7,905 nt of DNA from Oscillospiraceae bacterium (GTDB lineage: Bacteria; Bacillota_A; Clostridia; Oscillospirales; Ruminococcaceae): assembly GCA_017848205.1 (NCBI GenBank), contig JAGDDO010000195.1:1-7905 (forward strand), given 5' to 3'. Each line of letters opens with the position of its first letter. Positions within the stretch are counted from its first letter, which is position 1. This document shows positions 1 through 6,279 of this stretch, piece after piece. The notes beneath the pieces were generated by a model that had not been told where the DNA came from, did no database searches, and saw nothing but the letters and a program-made list of their open reading frames with translations. Both the position numbers and the translations under genes were made by a program.

Positions 1-40
1 TACTACTTAGTAATGATAACTTGATCAGACATAATTCACC

Positions 41-68
41 CTGAACTGTACGCCAGAAGTACAGTCAG
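41..68 (+). other. Imperfect hairpin upstream of the lipoprotein operon
   Basis: ACTGTAC (45-51) and GTACAGT (59-65) form a 7-bp stem with a 7-nt loop. CTG (41-43) and CAG (66-68) extend it across a bulged A. It is followed by GCGTTTTGATATTTT, a poor U-tract, so it could be the weak terminator of a gene left of the window or a leader hairpin of the operon. I found no convincing -35/-10 pair between 1 and 101, so the operon promoter may lie outside the window. Confidence 0.3.
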
Positions 69-101
69 CGTTTTGATATTTTATAAATGAAGGGATAACG
101 A

Positions 102-2591
102 ATGAAGAAAAAAGCCCTGTCTGCTCTCTGCATTGCTTTTCTGATGTGTTCGGTCACCGGATGTTCATCGAAAAACACCGGAGAGCGTTTCAAGGACCGC
201 ATAAACATCGCTGTGAAAGAGCGGTCTGAAATAAACAGTGATTCTGATTACATCAGTTACAAAGCCGATCTTTCCGCAGGAAGACTTACCGACGGACATT
301 ATTCACACGAAGGATTACAGGTTGATACTGACGGGACCGGCACTGATGACACTGCCGGAAAAGCTGCTGTTTCATTATCGCAGAACAGCATGCTGAACGT
401 GCACTACTATCTTGATGAAGCTCACCGGAATGAGATAACTGACCCTTACCACGATTTTATTTATCTTGCTCCGGGACAGTCTCTTTATGCCGTAGCCGAG
501 AAAAAAAGCGGAAGTTCGCCGGAAAAATATTCTTTTTCCACATTCCGCGTTTACAGTATAAAAGACGGTAAAAAAGATCTTGTTTCCGAAGAATACGATG
601 AGAAAACCGGTCTTTTCTTCACAGCTCCGGACAAGTGTGACGGACTCGAATTCTCTGCCGGACCGGTCGGAAAATACGAAAACAAGGAACTCACTCTTTC
701 CGATTACTACACTGACGACACCTTCGCTCACATAGATGCCGGCGGAAAATGGAATGTCGGAGGAAAAGAATTCAGTGCAGGTAAAGCTGAAACAGGTCCT
801 TTCGGCCTTTACAGTGTAAAATACGAATTTGATTCAGACAAATACTTCTTTGTTTCATCGGAACCGAAGTACAGCTTCTTAAACGAGAACAGTGTCGGAT
901 TCAGAAGCACATCAGCATCTGACGATATTTCGGAATATTCTGTTGAACTTCACCCGTACATAAGCGTAACACTGAAAGCTCCGGAAAGCAACGCGAAAGC
1001 AGAAGTAAACGGCGAATCTGCTGGCTCGTTCACAAAGGGTCAGGACATTGTGCTTGATCATCTTAAATTCGGCGACACCATTGTTCTGACCTGCAGCAAA
1101 AAGGATGTTCCGCATTATGACAAAACTGTTCTTTCACTTGAAAAATCTGACGACAACTTTGCGCGGTACACATTCATCGTCAAGGAACAGTCCGAGGACT
1201 TCACATTTGATCCGTCGGAATACACGTTTGAACACGGAAAGGTAGCTTTCAGCTATCTTGGAAAACCTATAACCGGAAAGATAAGCCTTGCAGCAGGACG
1301 CCAGATCGAATACTACGAAGATTCGGCTGATGACGGATACTGGCTGCCGACCGGAAACAACGTTATTACTGTTTCCGAAGATCCGGAAGAAACGGCAAAG
1401 CAGCTTGAAAAGATACGTTTCTACGAAAAGAAACTCGTAACAGTAACTCTTCCTCAGCCATCTGCAGGCGGAAGCGTGATCTACAAAAAGGATGACCTTA
1501 CACTTACCGGTAAAACAGAGAAAATGCTTGCCGGAACCGAGATAAAGCTTATCCTTAAACCGTGGGCCGGCTGGGAAAGCGCAGCCGAAGGTGATACATT
1601 CACTGTATCGGACGAATCTGACGAGCAGACTGTTACCATCGGCGACGTAAACGTAAAGAATATTTTCAAGGAAATAAAAGAACACAGACCGAAACTGAAA
1701 GTCATCGCTGACAAGCTGGTCGGTACTGACATGCAGTTCACAGTAAGAACATCTGACGTTTCGGAAAATGAACTGAGCCGCGACATCAAGAACAACGTTC
1801 TTCTTGACACCACTACCGGAACGGCTGACGGCATTTATATTTCTGCTGACAACGGAAAAATAGCGAAAAGCCAGATTGTTAAGCTGCACATTGTCAAAAC
1901 CGATTCAAAAGGAAATGAAACAACCGAAATCATTTATTTAAACGAACTTCCTTCCGAAAAGAAGATAGACATTTACAGTCAGAACGAATCGAACAAGTCC
2001 GATGTTTACTATACTGATATTACGATCACTATCTCGATCGCATTCAGGCAGACTTTCGAACCAAGAAACTATGAACACGCTGTTCTTTCACTTCAGTACG
2101 CAGATACATCTGACCGTCAGAACATATCTGCCGGAGATCTGCTTGACCGCGACAGAATAGTAACGGTTAAATTCAAACCGGCTGAAGGATTCTATATAAG
2201 CGGTGAAAACGTAACAGACAATGTTTACTCTGCTGAGATGAAATACTCTGAATATCTGCAGACAGCTGAGAAGATCGGCAAAAACTATCCGCGTAAAAAG
2301 ATCTATACGGTAGATCTTGTCACAACTGATAAATACGGAAAAGTTACCTATACCCTCAACGGCAAAAAGGTCAGCGGAAAAACACAGGTCAGAGAAGATG
2401 ACAAGCTTGTAATGGATTATGTAATTGAGAACAAGGATTACATCATATACAAAGACTTCATTTCTGCTATGTACGATCTGCTTAACAAGTCACCGTATGA
2501 ACGAAGCGAAGCGATAACCATAACCGAAGATCTTGACGGCTCATCCATCAGCCGTGAAGACTTTATTGTAGTCCAGAAGAAGGAGAAATGA
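102..2591 (+). CDS. Large secreted lipoprotein of unknown function with divergent beta-repeat modules
   Basis: I do not recognise a named family over the full length. The N-terminus has two to three lysines, a hydrophobic stretch and a lipobox ending in S-V-T-G-C, with the lipidated cysteine at residue 21. The 829-residue protein should therefore be anchored to the outer face of the membrane. The start is supported by GAAGGGA (89-95), 6 nt before the ATG. The mature part is rich in charged and beta-prone residues, without further membrane segments. At least three stretches look like divergent copies of one small beta module (about residues 285-325, 446-500 and 736-785): a V-T-V-x-L strand, an N-G or G-K turn, then K-G/L-A-G-T plus a hydrophobic strand. 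A similar strand, V-K-F-K-P-A-E-G-F, follows near residue 690. This resembles InlB B-repeat or PEGA-like surface modules, which is inference. The stop overlaps or abuts the next gene, so it is translationally linked to the two membrane proteins downstream. Confidence 0.8.
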   Translation: MKKKALSALCIAFLMCSVTGCSSKNTGERFKDRINIAVKERSEINSDSDYISYKADLSAGRLTDGHYSHEGLQVDTDGTGTDDTAGKAAVSLSQNSMLNVHYYLDEAHRNEITDPYHDFIYLAPGQSLYAVAEKKSGSSPEKYSFSTFRVYSIKDGKKDLVSEEYDEKTGLFFTAPDKCDGLEFSAGPVGKYENKELTLSDYYTDDTFAHIDAGGKWNVGGKEFSAGKAETGPFGLYSVKYEFDSDKYFFVSSEPKYSFLNENSVGFRSTSASDDISEYSVELHPYISVTLKAPESNAKAEVNGESAGSFTKGQDIVLDHLKFGDTIVLTCSKKDVPHYDKTVLSLEKSDDNFARYTFIVKEQSEDFTFDPSEYTFEHGKVAFSYLGKPITGKISLAAGRQIEYYEDSADDGYWLPTGNNVITVSEDPEETAKQLEKIRFYEKKLVTVTLPQPSAGGSVIYKKDDLTLTGKTEKMLAGTEIKLILKPWAGWESAAEGDTFTVSDESDEQTVTIGDVNVKNIFKEIKEHRPKLKVIADKLVGTDMQFTVRTSDVSENELSRDIKNNVLLDTTTGTADGIYISADNGKIAKSQIVKLHIVKTDSKGNETTEIIYLNELPSEKKIDIYSQNESNKSDVYYTDITITISIAFRQTFEPRNYEHAVLSLQYADTSDRQNISAGDLLDRDRIVTVKFKPAEGFYISGENVTDNVYSAEMKYSEYLQTAEKIGKNYPRKKIYTVDLVTTDKYGKVTYTLNGKKVSGKTQVREDDKLVMDYVIENKDYIIYKDFISAMYDLLNKSPYERSEAITITEDLDGSSISREDFIVVQKKEK

Positions 2592-2593
2592 TA

Positions 2594-3220
2594 ATGAGAC
2601 CGCGTATCAGCATGAAGCACATATCACTTACCGGCGTTCTGGTCATCATACTTGCTGTTCTTCTGTACATACTGTTTTTCCTGACAGTTCCGGCGTACAG
2701 CAGCGCATCGGAAAACGGAAGGATACTCGGTGAAGAAACAGGCCGCAAAGTCGGAGTGTACACCGGTTCATTAAAAGGAATACAGAACGGTGTTGAACAG
2801 ACACGCAGCACCGAACATACTATCGGCGAAACTGCTGAAAGTCTGAAAAAGATCACTTCGGCTGCCGGAAAAATGTGTCTGCTTTCAGAAACTCTGACAG
2901 AGGATATAACTGAAGAAAGCACTGAAGATGATCAGGGAATCACAGCGGTCTTCACTGTTGACCTTGGAAAGGCAGATGTATCTGTAACGGGAGATACTTC
3001 TCTCATGGTCACAATTCCGAATCCGGAATGCCATATTTACAGAAACTCTGACAACACGGAAGCTGCCGCTGCGAACGGCATCATAGACGAAAGCATCCGC
3101 AGAGAAGCGAGACAGATCGCCCTGTCCCGTACCGAAAAGCTTGCCGAAACTGTATGCGGCAAGAAATTCATCTGTTCGGTAGCTTTTTCTGATCAGAAAG
3201 GCGGTGGTGCAAATGAATAG
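2594..3220 (+). CDS. Single-pass membrane protein, DUF4230-like (first of a pair)
   Basis: The protein is about 208 residues. A short basic N-terminus precedes one transmembrane helix (about residues 11-35), followed by an exported domain. A glycine-spaced segment (G-R-I-L-G-E-E-T-G-R-K-V-G) follows the helix. The C-terminal half has the pattern V-x-T/V-D-L-G-K-A, a hydrophobic strand, then V-T-I-P-N-P-E, and closes with an alanine-rich helix and a short strand. That pattern matches what I recall of DUF4230 proteins, whose function is not established. The ATG at 2588 overlaps the previous stop as ATGA, but AAGGAG (2580-2585) lies only 2 nt from it and 8 nt from the ATG at 2594, so I prefer 2594; 2588 would add two residues. 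It sits between the lipoprotein gene and a second, similar gene in one operon. Family assignment is moderate; the membrane topology is secure. Confidence 0.75.
   Translation: MRPRISMKHISLTGVLVIILAVLLYILFFLTVPAYSSASENGRILGEETGRKVGVYTGSLKGIQNGVEQTRSTEHTIGETAESLKKITSAAGKMCLLSETLTEDITEESTEDDQGITAVFTVDLGKADVSVTGDTSLMVTIPNPECHIYRNSDNTEAAAANGIIDESIRREARQIALSRTEKLAETVCGKKFICSVAFSDQKGGGANE
3198..3206 (+). promoter_or_regulatory. Ribosome binding site deciding the start of the second DUF4230-like gene
   Basis: AAGGCGGTG differs by one base from the ideal AAGGAGGTG and lies 6 nt before the ATG at 3213. The two GTG codons at 3204 and 3207 lie inside or directly against this site, so they are unlikely starts. 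Confidence 0.6.
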
Positions 3221-3935
3221 AAAAGCACCGGCCAGAAGAGCAGTAAAAAGAAGACGGATAAACTTTTCAGCTATAATTCTCTCTGTTCTGATAATACTCG
3301 CAGCAAGCCTGAACCTGGCTCTTTACAGAATAACCGTTGATGAAAGCACCGATGCCTTTGACAAAGCTTATGCCGCCGCAAAGGAAACACAGACTCCGGT
3401 AACATATGAACAGTTTTATCTGGCTGCACTGGAACAGTACAAGACCAAAAACGACATTATAACGGACATTGCCGCAGACTACGGCAGCGGAAAACTGGAG
3501 GTCATGAAGATATATGATACCATCAGTATACCGCAGGCTCCTGCAGAGGATGAAGAAAGTTCACTGACTCTCGTGATACCTGTAAACGGGGTATACACAG
3601 CAAACCTGCAGCTTGCTGAGATCATTACTGACCAGCAGCGCGGAACTGTCAGGGTACGCATACCGCGTCCTGAACTCAGTGACTTTACTGTAGATTACGA
3701 CAAGGCAAAGCTGGTTGACGAATCAGGCGTAGTAATAAGCGCCGGAAAAATGTCCACTCCTGAACTTGCCCGCAGTCAGTTCGAGGAAAAGAACATTGAT
3801 GTACGCGAACAGATAAACACCAATAAAGTGTTCAGTGAAAACGCCGCTGAAACTGCACGTCTTAAAATAATTTCAGCTGTTATGGCTGTTAATCCGTATG
3901 AAGACGTGGAAACAGAAGTTGAATTTATTGAATGA
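3213..3935 (+). CDS. Single-pass membrane protein, DUF4230-like (second of a pair)
   Basis: The protein is about 240 residues and begins with a strongly basic N-terminus (A-R-R-A-V-K-R-R-R). One transmembrane helix follows (about residues 18-39), predicting an N-in, C-out protein. The exported part has the strand pattern I-P-V-N-G-V-Y-T-A-N-L, a variable loop, V-R-V-R-I-P-R-P-E-L, and a D near 20 residues later. It ends in an alanine-rich helix and the strand E-V-E-F-I-E. This is the DUF4230 layout as I remember it. It aligns with the upstream protein around V-x-T-x-x-L ... V-x-I-P-x-P-E, so the two look like old tandem paralogues. Its ATG overlaps the previous stop by 8 nt (3213-3220), indicating translational coupling. 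It is the last gene of the operon and is followed directly by a terminator. Function is unknown; a cell-envelope role with the upstream lipoprotein is inference. Confidence 0.8.
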   Translation: MNRKAPARRAVKRRRINFSAIILSVLIILAASLNLALYRITVDESTDAFDKAYAAAKETQTPVTYEQFYLAALEQYKTKNDIITDIAADYGSGKLEVMKIYDTISIPQAPAEDEESSLTLVIPVNGVYTANLQLAEIITDQQRGTVRVRIPRPELSDFTVDYDKAKLVDESGVVISAGKMSTPELARSQFEEKNIDVREQINTNKVFSENAAETARLKIISAVMAVNPYEDVETEVEFIE

Positions 3936-3950
3936 TCAGAAACTGAAATT

Positions 3951-3992
3951 AAAAAAACTGATGTACAGCACCTGCCGTACATCAGTTTTTTC
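3951..3992. terminator. Bidirectional intrinsic terminator between convergent genes
   Basis: ACTGATGTAC (3957-3966) pairs perfectly with GTACATCAGT (3977-3986) around a 10-nt loop. A T-run follows on the + strand (3986-3991), and the A-run at 3951-3957 gives a U-run on the - strand. It can end both the lipoprotein operon and the convergent hydrolase gene, whose stop codon starts at 3995. Confidence 0.9.
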
Positions 3993-4517
3993 TTAATTAT
4001 TTTTTTCAACAGTAACCTGACATGCCTTCATTGCTTCAAGAGCATTTCTGTGGCTTTCCGGAGTAACTCCTGCACAGCAGTCCTCGTAAACGGTTATATC
4101 CGTTTCAGGTGAAAACGCTCTTATTAGCATGGCGTTGCTTATAACGCATATATCTGTACAGAGACCTGTCATATATACCTTATCCGGCTTCTCCTCTTTC
4201 ATGAGCTCTGCAAGCTTTTCAGAACCGAAGGTAACCTTTTCTATAATGCGTCCTTCTTTATAGGCCTTTGTCTTTTTGAGCGCATCGCAAATCTCCCAGC
4301 CTTCTGTTCCCTTTATACAGTGTTTTACAGGGAGTTTTTCTCCTTCAAGAGTGTTCATGTAATCTTCGTAGTGTGTATCCTGAGTGAAGATAACATCTCC
4401 GTCAAATTCATTTACAGCTTTCACAACCGCAGGAACAATGTTCACTGCTTCGCCGGTTCCCAGCGCACCGTCGATAAAATCATTCTGCATGTCGATGACC
4501 ATCAGTATCTTTTTCAT
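3993..4517 (-). CDS. pncA: Cysteine hydrolase of the isochorismatase superfamily, probable nicotinamidase
   Basis: This 174-residue protein carries the full catalytic set of the superfamily. Asp9 lies in V-I-D-M-Q-N-D-F. Lys94 lies in E-K-V-T-F-G-S. The nucleophile Cys124 lies in L-C-T-D-I-C-V, preceded by the usual T-D-x-C pattern. A nicotinamidase-like metal site is visible as Asp47-x-His49 (T-Q-D-T-H-Y) and His66 in the K-H-C-I-K-G-T-E-G motif. That motif is close to the P-x-H-C-V-Q-G-T-x-G of PncA enzymes, which convert nicotinamide to nicotinate in NAD salvage. The length fits Firmicute nicotinamidases (around 180 residues). The start is supported by AAGGAAA on the - strand (plus-strand 4522-4529), about 8 nt upstream. 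It is a single-gene unit with its own sigma-A promoter and a shared terminator. The superfamily is certain; the nicotinamidase substrate is likely but not proven, since other amidohydrolases share the fold. Confidence 0.88.
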   Translation of the reverse strand: MKKILMVIDMQNDFIDGALGTGEAVNIVPAVVKAVNEFDGDVIFTQDTHYEDYMNTLEGEKLPVKHCIKGTEGWEICDALKKTKAYKEGRIIEKVTFGSEKLAELMKEEKPDKVYMTGLCTDICVISNAMLIRAFSPETDITVYEDCCAGVTPESHRNALEAMKACQVTVEKNN

Positions 4518-4539
4518 ATTGATTTCCTTCCCTTCCTGT

Positions 4540-4555
4540 CACACATTTTTGTGTG
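4540..4555 (-). promoter_or_regulatory. Short hairpin in the hydrolase 5' untranslated region
   Basis: CACACA (4540-4545) and TGTGTG (4550-4555) form a perfect 6-bp stem with a TTTT loop on the + strand (AAAA in the transcript). It lies between the promoter (4578-4606) and the ribosome binding site (around 4526-4531). It could stabilise the mRNA or be a protein-binding palindrome; no function is shown. Confidence 0.4.
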
Positions 4556-4577
4556 GTTCCCTTTGGTTTATGCTTAT

Positions 4578-4606
4578 ATTATACCACTTACAGATAACTT
4601 AATCAA
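4578..4606 (-). promoter_or_regulatory. Sigma-A type promoter of the nicotinamidase-like gene
   Basis: Read on the - strand, TTGATT (4601-4606) and a perfect TATAAT (4578-4583) are separated by 17 bp. Transcription would start near 4571, giving a leader of about 54 nt. Confidence 0.8.
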
Positions 4607-4618
4607 TTGTCTGCATCC

Positions 4619-4737
4619 GGAAACGGGACAACATATTCCCGGACAGGTCCCGATACAGTAAACGTAAAAATCTTTTTGCGTTCACTATTAATTTTCCCCA
4701 GAAATCCGGATATGCGTTTAAATCAGTGTTTCCTTAG
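4619..4737 (-). repeat. Degenerate copy of the AAGGAAACACTG leader element
   Basis: On the - strand, the 30 nt from 4737 to 4708 match the start of the pseudouridine synthase leader (7428 to 7399) at 25 of 30 positions, including TAAGGAAACACTG and CGCA-x-ATCC. The match resumes after a 9-nt gap as GGAT-x-T-x-TGGG. A hairpin with a 10-bp stem including G-U pairs (4655-4664 with 4679-4688) and CGGGAC/GTCCCG (4624-4629 with 4647-4652) follow, and GGAAAC at 4619-4624 could close the element with GTTTCC at 4728-4733. Only a weak - strand promoter candidate lies upstream: TAGACA (4775-4780), a 15-bp spacer, then TATTAT (4754-4759). It sits between the hydrolase promoter and the HPF promoter. It may be a decayed leader, a small RNA, or a repeat-element fragment. 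Confidence 0.5.
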
Positions 4738-4807
4738 TTTTAACCAATATTAGATAATAAGCAAAAATCTTTTTTGTCTATTTGGGCAAAAAAATATTGA
4801 AAAGCTA

Positions 4808-4836
4808 TTGCCTTTTTTTCAGAAAAGTGATATAAT
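4808..4836 (+). promoter_or_regulatory. Sigma-A promoter with extended -10 for the hibernation factor gene
   Basis: TTGCCT (4808-4813), a 17-bp spacer and a perfect TATAAT (4831-4836) preceded by TGA (extended -10). A- and T-tracts at 4765-4800 just upstream could act as UP-type sequence. The predicted transcription start is near 4843. I see no sigma-B or sigma-H style boxes here. Confidence 0.85.
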
Positions 4837-4850
4837 ACAAATATCAACTT

Positions 4851-4875
4851 AGCATACATCTTTTTTATGTATGCT
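4851..4875 (+). promoter_or_regulatory. Hairpin at the 5' end of the HPF transcript
   Basis: AGCATACAT (4851-4859) pairs perfectly with ATGTATGCT (4867-4875) around a 7-nt, mostly T loop. It starts about 8 nt after the predicted transcription start and ends 7 nt before AAAGGAGG (4883-4890). The short T stretch after it is too poor for a terminator. A transcript-stabilising or translation-modulating hairpin is the simplest reading. Confidence 0.6.
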
Positions 4876-4897
4876 TTGTTACAAAGGAGGAATTTGT

Positions 4898-5422
4898 ATG
4901 AAAACAATTATTTCAGCTAAGAAGATGAACATCCCGCAGGCTTTTGACAATTACGCAAAGGAGAGACTTGATTCAAGATTATCAAAGTTCTTCGGCGACG
5001 ATGCTGATGCAAAGATCGTTATCTCTGAGGCAAGAGGCCAGATCGTTGTCGAACTTACTGTAAGATACAACAATATTATTTACAGATCAGAAAAAAGCGC
5101 TGTTGACAAGAACGACGCACTCGATGCAGCAATCGACAAGATCATCAGACAGATCCGCAAAAACAAGACAAGAGTTGAAAAGAAACTCAAGGAAAATGCT
5201 TTTGCAGCTCCTTATACTGAAGACGTTGAAGAACAGTACGACTTCGAAGTTGTTAAACATAAAAAGTTTACAATGCGCCCGATGGACGTAGATGAAGCTA
5301 TACTTCAGATGAATCTTTTAGGACATAACTTCTTTATGTTCAGCAACGCACAGACAGGTTCAACAAATGTAGTTTACAAGAGAACAGACGGTAATTACGC
5401 TGTACTCGAACCTGAGGTATAA
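4898..5422 (+). CDS. hpf: Ribosome hibernation promoting factor, long form
   Basis: This 174-residue protein has both parts of long-form HPF (also called RaiA/YvyD in Firmicutes). The N-terminal domain (about 1-95), with basic helices ending in K-I-I-R-Q-I-R-K-N-K-T-R, occupies the ribosomal decoding region. An acidic linker (about 96-115) joins it to a C-terminal dimerisation domain (about 117-174) with the hallmark T-M-R-P-M-D-V-D-E-A-I-L-Q-M, L-L-G-H-N-F-F-M-F and N-V-V-Y-K-R-T-D-G-N-Y. Long HPF pairs 70S ribosomes into inactive 100S dimers in stationary phase or stress. I chose the ATG at 4898 because AAAGGAGG (4883-4890) lies 7 nt before it; an in-frame ATG at 4871 would place this site inside the gene. 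The gene is monocistronic, with a strong promoter, a leader hairpin and a very strong terminator. Confidence 0.97.
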   Translation: MKTIISAKKMNIPQAFDNYAKERLDSRLSKFFGDDADAKIVISEARGQIVVELTVRYNNIIYRSEKSAVDKNDALDAAIDKIIRQIRKNKTRVEKKLKENAFAAPYTEDVEEQYDFEVVKHKKFTMRPMDVDEAILQMNLLGHNFFMFSNAQTGSTNVVYKRTDGNYAVLEPEV

Positions 5423-5430
5423 TGCCACGC

Positions 5431-5446
5431 ACAGCGGTTACGCTGT
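5431..5446 (+). other. Small perfect hairpin after the HPF stop codon
   Basis: ACAGCG (5431-5436) pairs with CGCTGT (5441-5446) around a GTTA loop, 9 nt after the stop. It has no U-tract, so it is probably a 3' UTR structure preceding the real terminator. Confidence 0.4.
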
Positions 5447-5466
5447 AAGATAAAAATCCTAAACAG

Positions 5467-5509
5467 AAACAGGGAAGGCTGCCGCTTACCAGGCAGCCTT
5501 CCCTGTTTT
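5467..5509 (+). terminator. Strong intrinsic terminator of the HPF gene
   Basis: A perfect 17-bp stem (5467-5483 with 5492-5508), with AGGGAAGGCTGCC at its core, closes an 8-nt loop. It ends in TTTT followed by C. The stability comes mostly from the stem, as the U-tract is short. Confidence 0.92.
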
Positions 5510-5520
5510 CCGCAAAACTA

Positions 5521-5549
5521 TTGACAGTACTTTGCGGTTGTGATAAAAT
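5521..5549 (+). promoter_or_regulatory. Sigma-A promoter of the rhomboid gene
   Basis: A perfect TTGACA (5521-5526), a 17-bp spacer and TAAAAT (5544-5549) preceded by TGA. The predicted start is near 5556, only a few bases before the long leader hairpin, leaving a leader of about 110 nt. Confidence 0.88.
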
Positions 5550-5562
5550 GTTTTTAAAACCA

Positions 5563-5642
5563 TCAGGTAAACACTGATGAAGCCGGAGTCCTGTGTCTGC
5601 ATGACTTAAGTCCGATTACCCGCTTTATAAGTGTTTTCCTGA
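5563..5642 (+). promoter_or_regulatory. Long hairpin leader of the rhomboid gene (AGGnAAACACUG-type element)
   Basis: Bases 5563-5583 pair with 5622-5642: 19 pairs over 21 positions, with one U-U and one G-A mismatch. The 5' strand contains AGGTAAACACTGAT and the 3' strand AAGTGTTTTCCTGA. The pair G5579-U5626 is a wobble only in the + strand RNA, which is the transcribed strand. The apical region holds CGGA (5584-5587) and TCCG (5611-5614) as a possible inner stem. The 3' strand ends about 11 nt before the ribosome binding site AAAGGAG (5654-5660). It resembles in design the pseudouridine synthase leader. I cannot match it to a riboswitch class that I know. Confidence 0.6.
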
Positions 5643-5668
5643 AACAATACAGAAAAGGAGACAAACAA

Positions 5669-6256
5669 ATGAAAAAACTATTATCAAAATTCGACTACAA
5701 CGCACCGGTAATTCTCACCTTCACGATCATCGCGTTTGCAGTCCAGCTCATCAGCTCGATTCCGGGTACAAAAGCGTTCCACAGTCTGTTTGTTGTATCA
5801 CGCGGTTCACTTCTTAATCCGCTCTTCTACGTAAGACTGTTTACTCATGTTATCGGCCACGGCGGCTGGGCACACTTTATGGGCAACTTCAGTTTCATTC
5901 TTATCCTCGGCCCTATGCTTGAAGAAAAATACGGAAGCAAACGTCTTTTATTCATGATGGCTGTCACAGCAGTACTTACTGCAGCGATCAACATCGTTTT
6001 CTTCAACGTTGCTCTCTGCGGCGCAAGCGGTATCGTGTTCATGTTTATCCTTCTCGCTTCATGCGGAAACATAAAAGAAGGCAACATTCCTGTAACACTT
6101 ATTCTTGCTGCTGCTTTCTACATCGGCAACGAACTCATCAGCTCACTCGGTCATGACAATGTATCTCAGCTTTCACATATTCTCGGCGGTCTCATTGGTG
6201 CCGGTTTCGGATTCATTTTCGCTCCGAAGAAAGATCAGAAGATCACTCCGTACTGA
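5669..6256 (+). CDS. Rhomboid-family intramembrane serine protease
   Basis: The 195-residue protein is almost entirely hydrophobic helices, with about six membrane segments (roughly 12-31, 67-84, 92-113, 116-132, 140-157 and 167-184). The rhomboid catalytic dyad is visible: Ser120 in the G-A-S-G motif (C-G-A-S-G-I-V-F) at the start of a helix, and His170 in S-H-I-L-G-G in the last helix. The H-x-x-x-N of the second helix is present as His69 and Asn73 (A-H-F-M-G-N). Rhomboids cut transmembrane or membrane-proximal segments of substrate proteins within the bilayer; the substrate here is unknown. The core is complete, without extra soluble domains. The start is fixed by AAAGGAG (5654-5660), 8 nt before the ATG. 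It forms a one-gene unit with its own promoter and a structured leader, and ends at a bidirectional terminator. Confidence 0.9.
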   Translation: MKKLLSKFDYNAPVILTFTIIAFAVQLISSIPGTKAFHSLFVVSRGSLLNPLFYVRLFTHVIGHGGWAHFMGNFSFILILGPMLEEKYGSKRLLFMMAVTAVLTAAINIVFFNVALCGASGIVFMFILLASCGNIKEGNIPVTLILAAAFYIGNELISSLGHDNVSQLSHILGGLIGAGFGFIFAPKKDQKITPY

Positions 6257-6279
6257 TAACTGAAACAGTAAAAAAACTT

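Noticed and set aside
1134..1889. Long open frame on the - strand inside the lipoprotein gene (251 codons), with others at 375-731 and 1481-1834
   Set aside because: These are antisense shadows of a coherent signal-peptide-bearing gene. They have low-complexity Phe/Ser/Val/Arg-rich translations, no ribosome binding sites and no recognisable domains.
4320..4661. Open frames on the + strand opposite the hydrolase gene and its promoter
   Set aside because: They lie opposite a gene with all catalytic residues intact and have no ribosome binding site or promoter of their own.
4785..4819. GGCAA ... TTGCC followed by seven Ts, terminator-like
   Set aside because: The stem is only 5 bp with an 18-nt loop, and the right arm is the -35 box of the HPF promoter. 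A- and T-tract promoter DNA explains it better.
4618..4842. A raiA-motif non-coding RNA upstream of the hpf/raiA gene
   Set aside because: The HPF promoter lies at 4808-4836, so only about 55 nt are transcribed before the gene. The structured element further upstream appears to be on the opposite strand and resembles the synthase leader.
4871..4897. Upstream in-frame ATG for HPF at 4871
   Set aside because: It lies within the leader hairpin and would put the strong AAAGGAGG inside the coding region. The family's conserved N-terminus starts at 4898.
5669..6256. Rhomboid pseudoprotease (inactive) assignment
   Set aside because: The Ser120 (GASG) and His170 dyad and the His69/Asn73 pair are all present, so an active protease is the better call.
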